Counted from the first letter of the stretch, positions 26,327 through 34,671 are shown. The stretch is 64,000 nucleotides of DNA from JAKAVN01 sp963796565 (GCA_963796565.1 CAWCMA010000006.1:62001-126000); one strand, 5' to 3'. Made by a program: numbers and translations. The notes: generated from the letters alone by a model not told the origin.

Positions 26327-27132
26327 CTGGCAGAACCGCTCCGCTTGGCGGGCGACTCGAACGCGATGCCGCCGATCAGGATCGACAGCAGCGACTGGGT
26401 CTGCACGCTGAGCCCGCTCGCGGAGAGCGACACGTCGATCCCGCTCGCCTGCCAAAAACGTGTATTCGCGGTGACGAACTGATCGTAGGGTGCTCTCACG
26501 AAGACCTTGAGGGTGAAAAATTTGCCGTCCTTGTCCAGCATGTATGATGAGACTTGACCAACCTGTAGTCGGCGAAAAAATACCGGCGTGCCGGTATCCA
26601 GCGAGCCGAGGTCGGAGGTCTTCAGCACGAAGAAACGCCCGGGCGCATTGCCGGTCACTATCGGCGGCGTCTCGAGTGCCACGAAGTCGCGCTTGGGCTC
26701 CTTGGAATTGCCGATTTCGATGCCGATATAGGCTCCGGAGATTAGGGTGCCCAAGCCGGTCACGTTGGCGCCCGAGATTCGCGGCCGCACCACCCACAGC
26801 CGCGTGTCTTCGACCAGAAAATCCTCGGTCCGGGGCGTCATCTGCGCCGTGGCTATCACGCGCTGGTGATCCTCCGTCAGCCGGATCGCCGTGATAGTGC
26901 CGATGTCCACGCCGCGGAAGTTGATCTTGGTCTTGCCGGCCTCCAGGCCCTCGGCCGATTGGAACAGGATCGTGATCTTCGGGCCCTCGCTGCGAATCCT
27001 GGCCACGCCGACCCAGACGCCAAGCAGTGCTGCCACTATCGGGATGATCCAGACCAGCGAGAGCCGCGTGTTTTTCTTCTGCACCGTCCTCGAATCAGGA
27101 ACTGAGGGCATCGGTGGATCGCGATCAGGCAT
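26236..27132 (-). CDS. pqiB: PqiB-like MCE protein, N-terminal part before a frameshift
   Basis: The first 270 residues of an MCE (mammalian cell entry) protein: a cytoplasmic tail, one membrane anchor (LSLVWIIPIVAALLGVWVG), a first MCE domain (EGLEAGKTKINFRGVDIGTI), a second one (GTPVFFRRLQVGQVSSY), and the end of a unit with ILIGGIAFESP. PqiB forms a stacked hexameric tunnel that carries lipids between membranes. After GGIAFESPAK the frame loses homology and ends in low-complexity Ser/Arg residues, while the expected FTLFSDRTEAF lies in the next frame. Either a real single-base mutation or an assembly error could explain this. Its ATG overlaps the upstream gene by 8 bases. Confidence 0.78.
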   Translation of the reverse strand: MPDRDPPMPSVPDSRTVQKKNTRLSLVWIIPIVAALLGVWVGVARIRSEGPKITILFQSAEGLEAGKTKINFRGVDIGTITAIRLTEDHQRVIATAQMTPRTEDFLVEDTRLWVVRPRISGANVTGLGTLISGAYIGIEIGNSKEPKRDFVALETPPIVTGNAPGRFFVLKTSDLGSLDTGTPVFFRRLQVGQVSSYMLDKDGKFFTLKVFVRAPYDQFVTANTRFWQASGIDVSLSASGLSVQTQSLLSILIGGIAFESPAKRSGSASGRGQHSSSPCSAIGRRPSGRPPAVRRPTG

Positions 27133-27766
27133 ATCGAACCTCTTTGGAACTTGTTGCGTCCCAGATCAATCGCGGGTCGAAGGACTCGACCGCGAGCATC
27201 GTCAGCACCACCACCGCCGCGAAGAAGAACAGGCCGGGTCCCGGCTCGACCGACATCAGCGGTTGAAGCTGGATCAGGGCGGCGGTAAAGGTGTCGACGA
27301 ACACGTCGACCATCGACCAGCGCCCGATGAACTCGACCATCCGGTAGAGCCGAATCCGCTGCTCGTTGTTCTTAATGGACCCGCGCTGCGCGGTGATCAA
27401 CAGGTAGGCCAGCGCTAAAATCTTCGCGCTCGGGATCATGATGCTCGCGATGAGCACGATGAGCGACAGCGGCCATCCCGTCGGCGACCACAGCAGCACG
27501 ACGCCTTGCAGGATGGTGTCGGACTCGGCGCCGGCGGCCGTGGTCGTGGTCAACACTGGCAGGACGTTGGCCGGGATGTAACAAACCGCGGCGGCGATCA
27601 AGAAGGCCCAGGTGCGCTGGAAGCTGGCCGGTTTGCGAAAGGCGAGCTCTTCGTCGCAGCGCGGGCAGCGCCCTTCGTCCTCGCCGGGAGCTGGGCGCGA
27701 CAGCAGGCCGCAGGTTTCGCAACTCTGCAGGCCCTGTTGCATCGCGGTCGGGGCGGCCGTACTCAT
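27125..27766 (-). CDS. pqiA: PqiA-like membrane protein, second half-size copy
   Basis: A 213-residue inner-membrane protein of the paraquat-inducible PqiA family. The ATG at 27766 overlaps the previous gene's stop by 4 bases, so the longer frame upstream is rejected. The N-terminus has a zinc ribbon (CETCG, CPRCDEE), followed by four membrane segments: WAFLIAAAVCYIPANVLPVL, LSLIVLIASIMIPSAKILAL and two more, with RLYRMVEFIGRWSMVDVFV between. In E. coli one PqiA chain has two such halves; here each half is a separate gene. It sits directly before pqiB and probably feeds lipids to that MCE tunnel. Confidence 0.85.
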   Translation of the reverse strand: MSTAAPTAMQQGLQSCETCGLLSRPAPGEDEGRCPRCDEELAFRKPASFQRTWAFLIAAAVCYIPANVLPVLTTTTAAGAESDTILQGVVLLWSPTGWPLSLIVLIASIMIPSAKILALAYLLITAQRGSIKNNEQRIRLYRMVEFIGRWSMVDVFVDTFTAALIQLQPLMSVEPGPGLFFFAAVVVLTMLAVESFDPRLIWDATSSKEVRYA

Positions 27767-28455
27767 GACGTTCCCTCCACCATCGGGTCCCCGGTCGAAT
27801 CGGGCCGCGCACCGGCCTCCGCCCATTGGATCCTTTCCCACACCTCGCGCGAATCGAAGCTCGCCTGCATCCCGGCGAGTAGGAAGACCAGTCCCCAGAG
27901 CACAAACAGCGCCATTCCCGGGACCACCGTCGCGTAGTCCGCAATTTTTACGAGTGCGACCAGCACCCCAAGCATCATGACCTCGATCATGCTCCAGGTC
28001 CGGGTGGTCGGGTGATGGCGCAGCAGCGTCCCCACCCATCTCGGCGGGCGATCGCGATGCGCCCCGAGCACGATCGCCAGCATGAAGCCAATCTGCAGCG
28101 CCGGCGCGATGACGGCGGTCAACAGCACCAGCAGCGAGACCGCCTGCTGCCCGTTTTGCCACAGATGCACGGCACCTCCGATCACGGTGGTGGAGGCCGC
28201 GCGCCCCACGATCGTGAGGCCGAGCATCGGAACCGAGTTTGCGACCACGTAGAGCAGCGCGGCGCCGAGCGTCAGCGCCAGCGTCCGGTTCAGGGAGTCC
28301 TCACGATGGCGCCACAGTTCCTTGTTGCAGCGCGGACAGCGGGCCGATGCGCCCGGCGCAAGCTCGGGCAATCGCTGCAGCAGATCGCAGTGCAGGCACG
28401 CGACGAGCGAGGTGTCGGGGACCGGCTGGTTGTGCACGAGACTAGACAATCGCAC
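27763..28455 (-). CDS. pqiA: PqiA-like membrane protein, first half-size copy
   Basis: A 230-residue inner-membrane protein with zinc-ribbon cysteines (CLHCD, CPRCNKE) and four membrane segments (LALTLGAALLYVVANSVPML, LLVLLTAVIAPALQIGF, IEVMMLGVLVALVKIAD and a last one). This is the N-terminal half of the classical PqiA arrangement. GTG at 28455 is taken as start; TTG at 28449 is also possible. It heads the operon pqiA-like, pqiA-like, pqiB, pqiC, each overlapping the next. A GGAC-N4-GTCC box begins only 22 bases before the start, where it could overlap the core promoter. Confidence 0.83.
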   Translation of the reverse strand: MRLSSLVHNQPVPDTSLVACLHCDLLQRLPELAPGASARCPRCNKELWRHREDSLNRTLALTLGAALLYVVANSVPMLGLTIVGRAASTTVIGGAVHLWQNGQQAVSLLVLLTAVIAPALQIGFMLAIVLGAHRDRPPRWVGTLLRHHPTTRTWSMIEVMMLGVLVALVKIADYATVVPGMALFVLWGLVFLLAGMQASFDSREVWERIQWAEAGARPDSTGDPMVEGTS

Positions 28456-28476
28456 CCGGGTGCATTCGGCAATATA

Positions 28477-28488
28477 GGACCTTGGTCC
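28477..28488. promoter_or_regulatory. GGAC-N4-GTCC palindrome (DosR-like box 5)
   Basis: GGACCTTGGTCC with left flank ATATA; read on the minus strand it resembles the TAGGACCAAGGTCC form of boxes 1 and 2. It is 22 bases before the Pqi operon start (minus strand) and about 170 before the protease start (plus strand), so it may act on either. Confidence 0.55.
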
Positions 28489-28625
28489 GCCTCAGCGCCG
28501 AAAAGACTCGTGAGGTTGGTCCATTTTGCCCGCAAGCACTTCTTTCCGGCGGCGCTACTCGTTTTTAACGTCCCCCCAAGGCGATCCAGAAAAAAACCCT
28601 TGACGCGATGGTTATATTTGGAACC

Positions 28626-28655
28626 AAGAGGTCAAAGGCAAAGAGGTCAAAGGCA
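28626..28655 (+). repeat. Tandem 15-base repeat (two copies)
   Basis: AAGAGGTCAAAGGCA occurs twice head to tail with no mismatch. It spans the region just before the ATG at 28659 and supplies its ribosome site; read in frame it would encode KRSKA twice. Confidence 0.7.
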
Positions 28656-28658
28656 AAT

Positions 28659-29669
28659 ATGAAGCCGGGTTTAAGGCGTGTGCTGGACGAATCGACCAAC
28701 GATGGCGTGCGGTCGACCAGCGATTTAGGGCGCGACAGCGGGCTGCTGGACGCGTACTCGGAGGCGGTCGCGAATGCGGCCCAGCGAGTGAGCCCCGCGG
28801 TCGTAAATATCGAGATTTTTCAGCAAAAGGGCGCAAACGAGCTCCCTGCCGGCACCGGCTCGGGTTTCGTTTTCACACCCGACGGTTTCGTCCTGACCAA
28901 CAGCCATGTGGTCGCGCACGCGCATCGGATCAGCGTGACCTTGCTCGATGGGCGGCGCGTTGAAGGCGCGCTCGTCGGGTCGGACCCGCACAGCGATATC
29001 GCGGTCGTGCGGGTCGGCGCGTCGGCGTTGGCCGCGGTGACTCTTGGCGACTCGGGCAAGCTCCGCGTGGGACAACTCGCGATCGCAATCGGCAGTCCTT
29101 ACGGCTTTCAATGCACGGTCACCGCGGGAGTGGTGAGCGCGCTGGGACGCTCGTTGAGGTCGCAATCGGGCCGGCTGATCGACGACGTGATTCAGACCGA
29201 CGCCGCGCTTAATCCCGGTAATTCCGGGGGGCCGCTGGTGAACTCGCGAGGCGAGGTCATAGGCGTCAACACCGCGGTAATTCTGCCGGCGCAAGGAATC
29301 TGCTTTGCGATTGGGATCAACACCGCGAAGTACGTGGCTGCGCGGCTGATCCGGGACGGCAAGATAGTGCGCGCGTACGCCGGCGTCGCCGGTATGACCG
29401 CGCCACTGCATCGGCGGTTCGTACGCTTCTATCGCCTGGCCACAGAGACGGGCGTGATGGTGACTTCGGTCGAGCCGGGAAGTCCCGCGGACAAGGCGGG
29501 AGTGATGCCACGCGATATCATCATCGCCTACGGCGACAGTCCGGTTGGCGCAGTGGACGATCTGCACAGGTTTTTGTCCGAAGAGCAGATCGGCACCAGA
29601 GTCGAACTGACGGTGATACGGGGGACGGAGCGGTTGCGGCTGGAGATTGTGCCGTCGAAGTCGATGTAG
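28659..29669 (+). CDS. HtrA/DegP-like serine protease with PDZ domain
   Basis: A 336-residue trypsin-like protease with the triad His (LTNSHVVAHAHR), Asp (DPHSDIAVV) and Ser (ALNPGNSGGPLVNSRG). A PDZ domain follows (GVMVTSVEPGSPADKAGV, then DDLHRFLSEEQIGTRVELTV). The ATG at 28659 has AGAGG 12 bases upstream; the frame is open to an ATG at 28608 that adds a basic 17-residue leader. Neither start gives a signal peptide or anchor, unlike DegP, so a cytoplasmic location is implied. It lies divergent from the Pqi operon and next to a DosR-like box, consistent with stress control. Confidence 0.85.
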   Translation: MKPGLRRVLDESTNDGVRSTSDLGRDSGLLDAYSEAVANAAQRVSPAVVNIEIFQQKGANELPAGTGSGFVFTPDGFVLTNSHVVAHAHRISVTLLDGRRVEGALVGSDPHSDIAVVRVGASALAAVTLGDSGKLRVGQLAIAIGSPYGFQCTVTAGVVSALGRSLRSQSGRLIDDVIQTDAALNPGNSGGPLVNSRGEVIGVNTAVILPAQGICFAIGINTAKYVAARLIRDGKIVRAYAGVAGMTAPLHRRFVRFYRLATETGVMVTSVEPGSPADKAGVMPRDIIIAYGDSPVGAVDDLHRFLSEEQIGTRVELTVIRGTERLRLEIVPSKSM

Positions 29670-30291
29670 CTTTTCGACGATCTCGATTCGTCCTTGAGCC
29701 GGACGTGCGCGCGGGCATCGTCATTCCTTGAGGACTGATTCGCCGGTCAGGCACCAGCCACATCAGCGCCACCACCACGTACAGCGTGATCGCGATCCAC
29801 GGACGTATGAAGGCCAGCGCGATCGAGACCGCGTAAGCCAAAAGCGACAATTCGCTTTTCAAGTCGCTCCCGACCGCACGCGCCAGCGCCGAACTCGCGC
29901 CATTGCACGCGACGATCGCCCATTCCAACAGGATGTATCCGATCGAAGCCATCGCAAGCGTCACGCCGTAGGCCGCGGTCGGCAGCGCGGTGAAATGAGC
30001 GTCATCCATCCAACGAATCGTGAATGGCATCAGCGAAATCCAGAACAGCAGAAACAGGTTCGCCCACAACACCTTGCCGTCGACGCGGTCGGTGGCATGC
30101 AACATGTGATGGTGGTTGTTCTAAAAAATGCCGACGTTGACGTAGCTCAGTGCGTAAGCCAGGAACATCGGCGTGCTGGCACTCAGCGCGGCCAGGCTGG
30201 CGCCTTGCGGCGGTTTCATCTCCAGCACCATGATAGTGATGATGATGGCGATTACGCCGTCGGTAAAAGCTTCGAGCCGTCCGGTGTTCAT
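29521..30291 (-). pseudogene. TMEM175-family potassium channel gene with in-frame amber codon
   Basis: Reading from ATG 30291, the first 56 residues carry the TMEM175 signature (MNTGRLEAFTDGVIAIIIT, then ELK-like VLEMK and FLAYALSYVNVGIF). TAG follows at 30121-30123, and the very same frame continues with NNHHHMLHATDRVDG, LFLLFWISLMPF and later membrane segments up to VPDRR. In relatives the residue at the stop is Trp, and TGG to TAG is a single-base change. So the gene is a nonsense mutant unless the codon is read through. The C-terminus past VPDRR runs about 60 residues antisense into the protease gene, so its natural stop may also be lost. Intact members are leak K+ channels. Confidence 0.75.
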
Positions 30292-30358
30292 AAGACGTGT
30301 CAGTTGATGGCCGATTCTACCGGTTTACATTCGAAATTGTTGAGTTATTGTTGTCGAC

Positions 30359-30916
30359 ATGAATCAAAAAACGGAAATTGCGGTCTTCGGTGGTGGGTGC
30401 TTCTGGTGCACCGAAGCGGTTTTTGAACAACTGAAGGGCGTAGTGTCCGTGATGCCGGGGTATGCGGGAGGGACAATCGCAAATCCGACCTACGAACAAG
30501 TCTGCACCGGCCAGACCGGGCATGCCGAAGTTACTCGAGTCGAATATGATTCTGACCAGGTGGCCTACAATGATCTGCTGGTCGTGTTCTTCGCGACCCA
30601 CGATCCAACTTCATTGAATCGGCAGGGCGCGGATGTAGGAACCGAATACCGTTCGGTCATCTTTTATACAACAGACGATCAAAAGCGGAGCGCGGAAGCA
30701 TTGATCGAACAACTGAATAATTCCGAGCCGGCAGGCAAACGGATCGTGACCGAAGTAGTACCGCTGAGTGCGTTTTACGAAGCCGAAAACTATCATCAGG
30801 AATACTATCGCAACAATTCGCTCGCGCCTTATTGCCAGATTGTCATTGATCCGAAGCTGCGGAAGCTGCACAAACAATTCAGCGCGTTACTTAAATCGTC
30901 AGCTATGAGCGCGTGA
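30359..30916 (+). CDS. msrA: Peptide methionine sulfoxide reductase A
   Basis: A 185-residue cytoplasmic enzyme that reduces methionine-S-sulfoxide in proteins. The catalytic Cys14 lies in GGCFWC, with further family blocks PGYAGG, TGHAEVTRVEYD, HDPTSLNRQGADVGTEYRS and ENYHQEYY. Full length and no truncation. The ATG at 30359 has no strong ribosome site. It stands alone between the broken TMEM175 gene and a DUF992 gene, and fits the oxidative stress theme of the region. Confidence 0.95.
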   Translation: MNQKTEIAVFGGGCFWCTEAVFEQLKGVVSVMPGYAGGTIANPTYEQVCTGQTGHAEVTRVEYDSDQVAYNDLLVVFFATHDPTSLNRQGADVGTEYRSVIFYTTDDQKRSAEALIEQLNNSEPAGKRIVTEVVPLSAFYEAENYHQEYYRNNSLAPYCQIVIDPKLRKLHKQFSALLKSSAMSA

Positions 30917-31159
30917 GACGGAGCCGCTCCGAAGGCTATCGCGTGCTGCCACGCAGGTCGATCATGCTTCTCTAATGAACCAGAAGGACAGCGCCGGCTT
31001 GCCGCAACCATCGTGCGCCTGCAGGGATCGCGAGTTTCGGTTTGCGAATTTTCGAGTCGTTCGCGTATCGTCTATTATATTTCGGAAACATCGGAATCGG
31101 CTTCGCGCACGATGTCGAGTAGCGGCGCACCCGAAGCGAAAACGGAGGATGGCCCTGAG

Positions 31160-31672
31160 ATGAGGTTACGAACCACCAACCTGTTGAGTGCGGCGGCGGT
31201 GATGATCGCGATCGCGTTGTACACGCCGCCCGCTCACGCCGAGGACACGAAGGCGACGGTGAGAGCGGGGTACCTTACCTGTCATGTCGCCAGCGGATGG
31301 GGCTTTATTTTCGGCTCTTCGCGGACCGTAAGGTGCGCCTACGCCCGCAGCAAGGATTATACCGAGTACTACACCGGATCGATTACCAAGTTTGGCGCCG
31401 ACATCGGCTATCTTTCCTCCGCCGTGATCCTATGGGCGGTGGTCGCGCCAACCACCGATCTGGGCGAAGGCGCGCTGGCCGGCCATTACGGTGGTGCCAC
31501 GGCCAGCGTCGCGCTCGGAGTCGGTGCGGGTGCCAACGTCCTGGTCGGCGGATTCAAGAAGTCGATTGCGCTGCAGCCGATCTCGATCGAAGGCCAAAAC
31601 GGTCTCAACGTCGCAGCCGGGATCGCCGAGTTGACTCTTAAGTTCGACCACAAGAAGCCGCCCAAGGAATAA
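31160..31672 (+). CDS. DUF992 exported protein
   Basis: A 170-residue protein. ATG 31160 is chosen because the peptide from there begins with a clean signal (MRLRTTNLLSAAAVMIAIAL, ending PPAHAE); the upstream 49 codons lack one. The mature part matches DUF992: RAGYLTCHVASGWGFIFGSS, then RSKDYTEYYTGSITKFGADIGY, AGANVLVGGFKKSIALQP and a conserved C-terminal strand. DUF992 proteins are periplasmic and of unknown function, common in Proteobacteria. The gene is followed by the Asp-box protein gene after about 60 bases. Confidence 0.8.
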   Translation: MRLRTTNLLSAAAVMIAIALYTPPAHAEDTKATVRAGYLTCHVASGWGFIFGSSRTVRCAYARSKDYTEYYTGSITKFGADIGYLSSAVILWAVVAPTTDLGEGALAGHYGGATASVALGVGAGANVLVGGFKKSIALQPISIEGQNGLNVAAGIAELTLKFDHKKPPKE

Positions 31673-31732
31673 TGCCAGGCGAGCCAGGCGCCGATCCGTC
31701 GGGATCCGCGTGAGCCTTGCGAGGTGAGAATC

Positions 31733-32734
31733 ATGACCGAGCAATTCACCATTTGCGTGGGAACGGTGGGTGCGGGCGTGTGGTTCAGCCCCGATGGCGG
31801 CGACCATTGGCGGCGCAGCAAGATGGCGCTGCCGTTTCACGCCGAGCCCGGCGAAATCCAGATTCGTGCGCTGGCGCTTTCGCCTCACGACCCGCATCAG
31901 GTGTACGCCGGCTCGGAGGCCGGCCTGTATCGAAGCGTGGACAACGGCGCGAGCTTTGAGCTGGTGCCCTCGCCGATGGACGGAATGCAGATCTGGTCGA
32001 TCGCCATTCATCCGCAGGATCCCGGCGTCATCTATGCCGGTACCAAGCCGCCAGCGGTGTTTCGCACGCTCGACGGCGGCAAGCGATGGGAGCGGCTGGC
32101 GATTCCGATCGCCGAGAAGTGTCTCGCCGGAGCGCCCAAGGTCACCAACCTGGTATTCGACCCACGCGACCCGCGCACGATTTGGATGAGCGTCGAGATC
32201 GACGGCGTGTACCGCAGCCGCGACGGCGGCGAGTCCTGGAGCCATTGTCCGGCGCTTGGCGACAAGCCGCTCAACCAGGACATTCATGGCCTGGCGGTGA
32301 GGCTTGGCCACCCGGTTGAAATTCTCGCCACTACGCCCGACGGAATCTGGCGCAGCGCCGACGAGGGCGAGAGCTGGTCGCACCATGGCTTCCCGCACTT
32401 CGCCGAGCGCGACACGATCTCCTATTGCCGCGGCGTGGCGCTGAAGCCCGGCAATCCCGACGTCATCTTCGTCGCCAACGGGGATTTCATCCCGGGCAAG
32501 CGCGGCGCGATCCAACGCACCACCGATGGTGGCGCGACCTGGGAGAAATGCGCGCTCGCGGTGGAGCCCAACTCGACGATGTACTGGTTCGGCGTCAATC
32601 CCGCGAATCCGGACGTCGTGGTGGCCAACAGCCTGCATGGCTACGTCTACCTCAGCCGCGACGCCGGCGCCTCTTGGGAAAAGCTGCGGCGCGAGTTCGG
32701 CGAGATTCGTGCGATGGCGTGGCTGCCGAACTGA
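31733..32734 (+). CDS. Asp-box (BNR) beta-propeller protein
   Basis: A 333-residue protein with at least six Asp-box/BNR units of the form S-x-D-x-G-x-x-W/F (YRSVDNGASF, FRTLDGGKRW, YRSRDGGESW, WRSADEGESW, QRTTDGGATW, LSRDAGASW), spaced about 50 residues apart as blades of a propeller. This is the fold of sialidases and Vps10-like repeats. No sialidase arginine triad is recognisable, so glycosidase activity should not be assumed. The ATG at 31733 has GAGGTGAG upstream. No signal peptide. The epoxide-hydrolase-like gene follows 23 bases later, suggesting co-transcription. The role is unknown, perhaps substrate recognition. Confidence 0.75.
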   Translation: MTEQFTICVGTVGAGVWFSPDGGDHWRRSKMALPFHAEPGEIQIRALALSPHDPHQVYAGSEAGLYRSVDNGASFELVPSPMDGMQIWSIAIHPQDPGVIYAGTKPPAVFRTLDGGKRWERLAIPIAEKCLAGAPKVTNLVFDPRDPRTIWMSVEIDGVYRSRDGGESWSHCPALGDKPLNQDIHGLAVRLGHPVEILATTPDGIWRSADEGESWSHHGFPHFAERDTISYCRGVALKPGNPDVIFVANGDFIPGKRGAIQRTTDGGATWEKCALAVEPNSTMYWFGVNPANPDVVVANSLHGYVYLSRDAGASWEKLRREFGEIRAMAWLPN

Positions 32735-32757
32735 AGCAGTGAAGGAGCGCGGACGCT

Positions 32758-33717
32758 ATGAGCGCACCAACTCATCACTTCGTCGAGACCAACGGCATCC
32801 GGATGCATTACGTCGAAGCTGGCGAGGGCCCGCTGGTCGTTCTGTGCCACGGGTTTCCGGAATCCTGGTATTCATGGCGCCATCAGATAGCGGCGCTCGC
32901 GCAGGCGGGCTTTCGGGTTGTGGCACCCGACCAGCGCGGCTACGGCCAGACCGATCGCCCCGCGGCGGTCGACGCGTACGACATCTTCCACCTGGTCGGC
33001 GACATCGTCGGGCTCGTGAATGCGCTCCAGGAGCGCTCGGCCGCGATCGTCGGGCACGACTGGGGCGCACCGGTGGCCTGGTACTCGGCGCAACTGCGCC
33101 CTGATCTCTTCCGCGCCGTGGGCTTGTTGAGCGTTCCTTACATTCCGCGCGGCCCGATGCGTCCCAGCGCGATCGTCAAGGCGGTGTTCGCCGACAGGAT
33201 TTTCTACCAGGAATATTTTCAGCAGGAAGGCACAGCCGAGCGCGAGCTCGAACGCGACGAGCGCACGAGCCTGCTGGCGACGTTTCATTCGCTCTCGGGC
33301 GATGCGGCGCCCAACGAGCGATGGCGTTATGCGTTCGGCCGCGACGAGAAATTTCTCGATAGCGTCGTGGTGCCGCGCAATCTGCCGCCGTGGCTCAGTG
33401 AGGCCGATCTCGATTTTTTCACCGGCGAGTTCAAGCGCACCGGGTTTCGCGGCGGGCTCAACTGGTATCGCAATATCGATCGTGCCTGGGAGTTGACGGG
33501 GTTTCTCGACGGCGCGAAGCTGGGCCAGCCGACGCTGTTCGTCGCCGGCGACAAGGACGCGGTGGTCGAATTCTACGCCGAAGCCTACCAGGCGCTCGAA
33601 ATGAACGCGCCGAACCTGCGCCAGAAGCTCCTGCTGCCCGGCGCGGGCCATTGGATCCAGCAGGAACGCCCGGCCGAAGTGAGCCGATTGCTAGTCGAGT
33701 TTTTGCGTTCGGCGTGA
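32758..33717 (+). CDS. Epoxide hydrolase-like alpha/beta hydrolase
   Basis: A 319-residue alpha/beta hydrolase with an aspartate nucleophile (Asp101 in VGHDWGAPVAW), the HGFPES oxyanion motif (31-36) and a late His in GAGHWIQQERP. Asp as nucleophile with the GHDWG context is typical of soluble epoxide hydrolases and fluoroacetate or haloalkane dehalogenases. The lid region between residues 140 and 220 is long, as in epoxide hydrolases. ATG 32758. It lies directly downstream of the propeller gene. Substrate not readable; ring or epoxide opening in a catabolic route is the likely reaction. Confidence 0.85.
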   Translation: MSAPTHHFVETNGIRMHYVEAGEGPLVVLCHGFPESWYSWRHQIAALAQAGFRVVAPDQRGYGQTDRPAAVDAYDIFHLVGDIVGLVNALQERSAAIVGHDWGAPVAWYSAQLRPDLFRAVGLLSVPYIPRGPMRPSAIVKAVFADRIFYQEYFQQEGTAERELERDERTSLLATFHSLSGDAAPNERWRYAFGRDEKFLDSVVVPRNLPPWLSEADLDFFTGEFKRTGFRGGLNWYRNIDRAWELTGFLDGAKLGQPTLFVAGDKDAVVEFYAEAYQALEMNAPNLRQKLLLPGAGHWIQQERPAEVSRLLVEFLRSA

Positions 33718-33772
33718 CGAACAGTCGTGCGATGAAAAATCCCTAACTTCTCATGCCAAGGAGGCCAGTATC

Positions 33773-34588
33773 TTGAGGCGCATTCTAACTGTTACGGTCG
33801 CGATTCTTCTACTTCTTGTTTTCACATCCTCAACCAGAACCGGGGCACTGGCGGCAGAGCCTGACGCGACCTCAATCGTTAAGCGCATGAAAGAGGCGCT
33901 CGAGCCCGCGCGTCCCAGCGTTCGCGTCTTCGACTTGAAGATCAAAAGCAATGGTGGCTTAGCCACGGAATGGAAGCTCGCGCAGGCGCGCGCGCACGTC
34001 AATGACGCCGACTGGATGCTGACCGTAGTGCTCAGGCCGACGGACGCGAGAGGCCTTGCGTTGTTGGCCAAGCAGAAGCCTGGCGCGGAAGCGGTCCTAT
34101 ATGCCTACCTGCCAGCGGTGCATCGCGTGCGCGAGATCACGCCGCTCGCGGGCTATGAGCCGTTCTTCGGGACTGACTTCACCTATCAGGATTTGAGCTT
34201 CGTGCGCTTCGGCGGCCAGGAGAAGCTCGACGGAACCGAGACTCACAACGGCACGAAGGCTTATAAGCTGGAAGAGGCTCTGGCGAATAACCCGTACTAC
34301 TCGAAGGTCATAACCTGGGTCGCGGTTGATACCGGCCTGCCGGTCGAACGCGACCTGGATGATGTCGATGGCAAGTTGTTCCTGTCGGAACGCTTCGAAC
34401 GAGTCGAGAAGGTCGACGGCGTCCCGACTATCATGAGGATCGTGATGAGCAACGTGCAATCGGGTGGCAGCAGCGAGATCGACCTAACCAGCGTGAAGTA
34501 CGACAAGACAGCGCCGGCGGAACTGTTCGATCCCAAGGACCTGTCTCATGCGACGAAGGATTCGTTCTGGGATACGGCGGCGCACTGA
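33773..34588 (+). CDS. LolA-like/DUF1329-type exported protein
   Basis: A 271-residue exported protein starting at TTG 33773, with AAGGAGG 9 bases upstream; no in-frame ATG precedes it. The signal peptide (RRILTVTVAILLLLVFTSS) is cut before EPDATS. The mature part has the half-barrel strands of outer membrane lipoprotein-sorting proteins: RPSVRVFDLKIKSNGG, LKP-like LYAYLPAVHRVREITP, FFGTDFTYQDLSFV and KLFLSERFERVEKVDGVP. The family binds lipids or lipoproteins in the periplasm. Its partner is not obvious. It is convergent with the next hydrolase, separated by a hairpin. Confidence 0.7.
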   Translation: MRRILTVTVAILLLLVFTSSTRTGALAAEPDATSIVKRMKEALEPARPSVRVFDLKIKSNGGLATEWKLAQARAHVNDADWMLTVVLRPTDARGLALLAKQKPGAEAVLYAYLPAVHRVREITPLAGYEPFFGTDFTYQDLSFVRFGGQEKLDGTETHNGTKAYKLEEALANNPYYSKVITWVAVDTGLPVERDLDDVDGKLFLSERFERVEKVDGVPTIMRIVMSNVQSGGSSEIDLTSVKYDKTAPAELFDPKDLSHATKDSFWDTAAH

Positions 34589-34618
34589 ACGAGTTCGCGG
34601 CTACTCTTACTGTCGCGT

Positions 34619-34659
34619 GGAGCGCGCACCCCGGCTAACCGAGCGGCCGGGCGCGCTCC
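34619..34659. terminator. Hairpin between convergent genes
   Basis: GGAGCGCG (34619-34626) pairs with CGCGCTCC (34652-34659), and CCGGC with GCCGG inside. It is GC-rich without a T-run on either side, so it is a weak intrinsic terminator at best, but it sits exactly between two convergent genes. Confidence 0.45.
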
Positions 34660-34671
34660 GCGCGGGGATCG

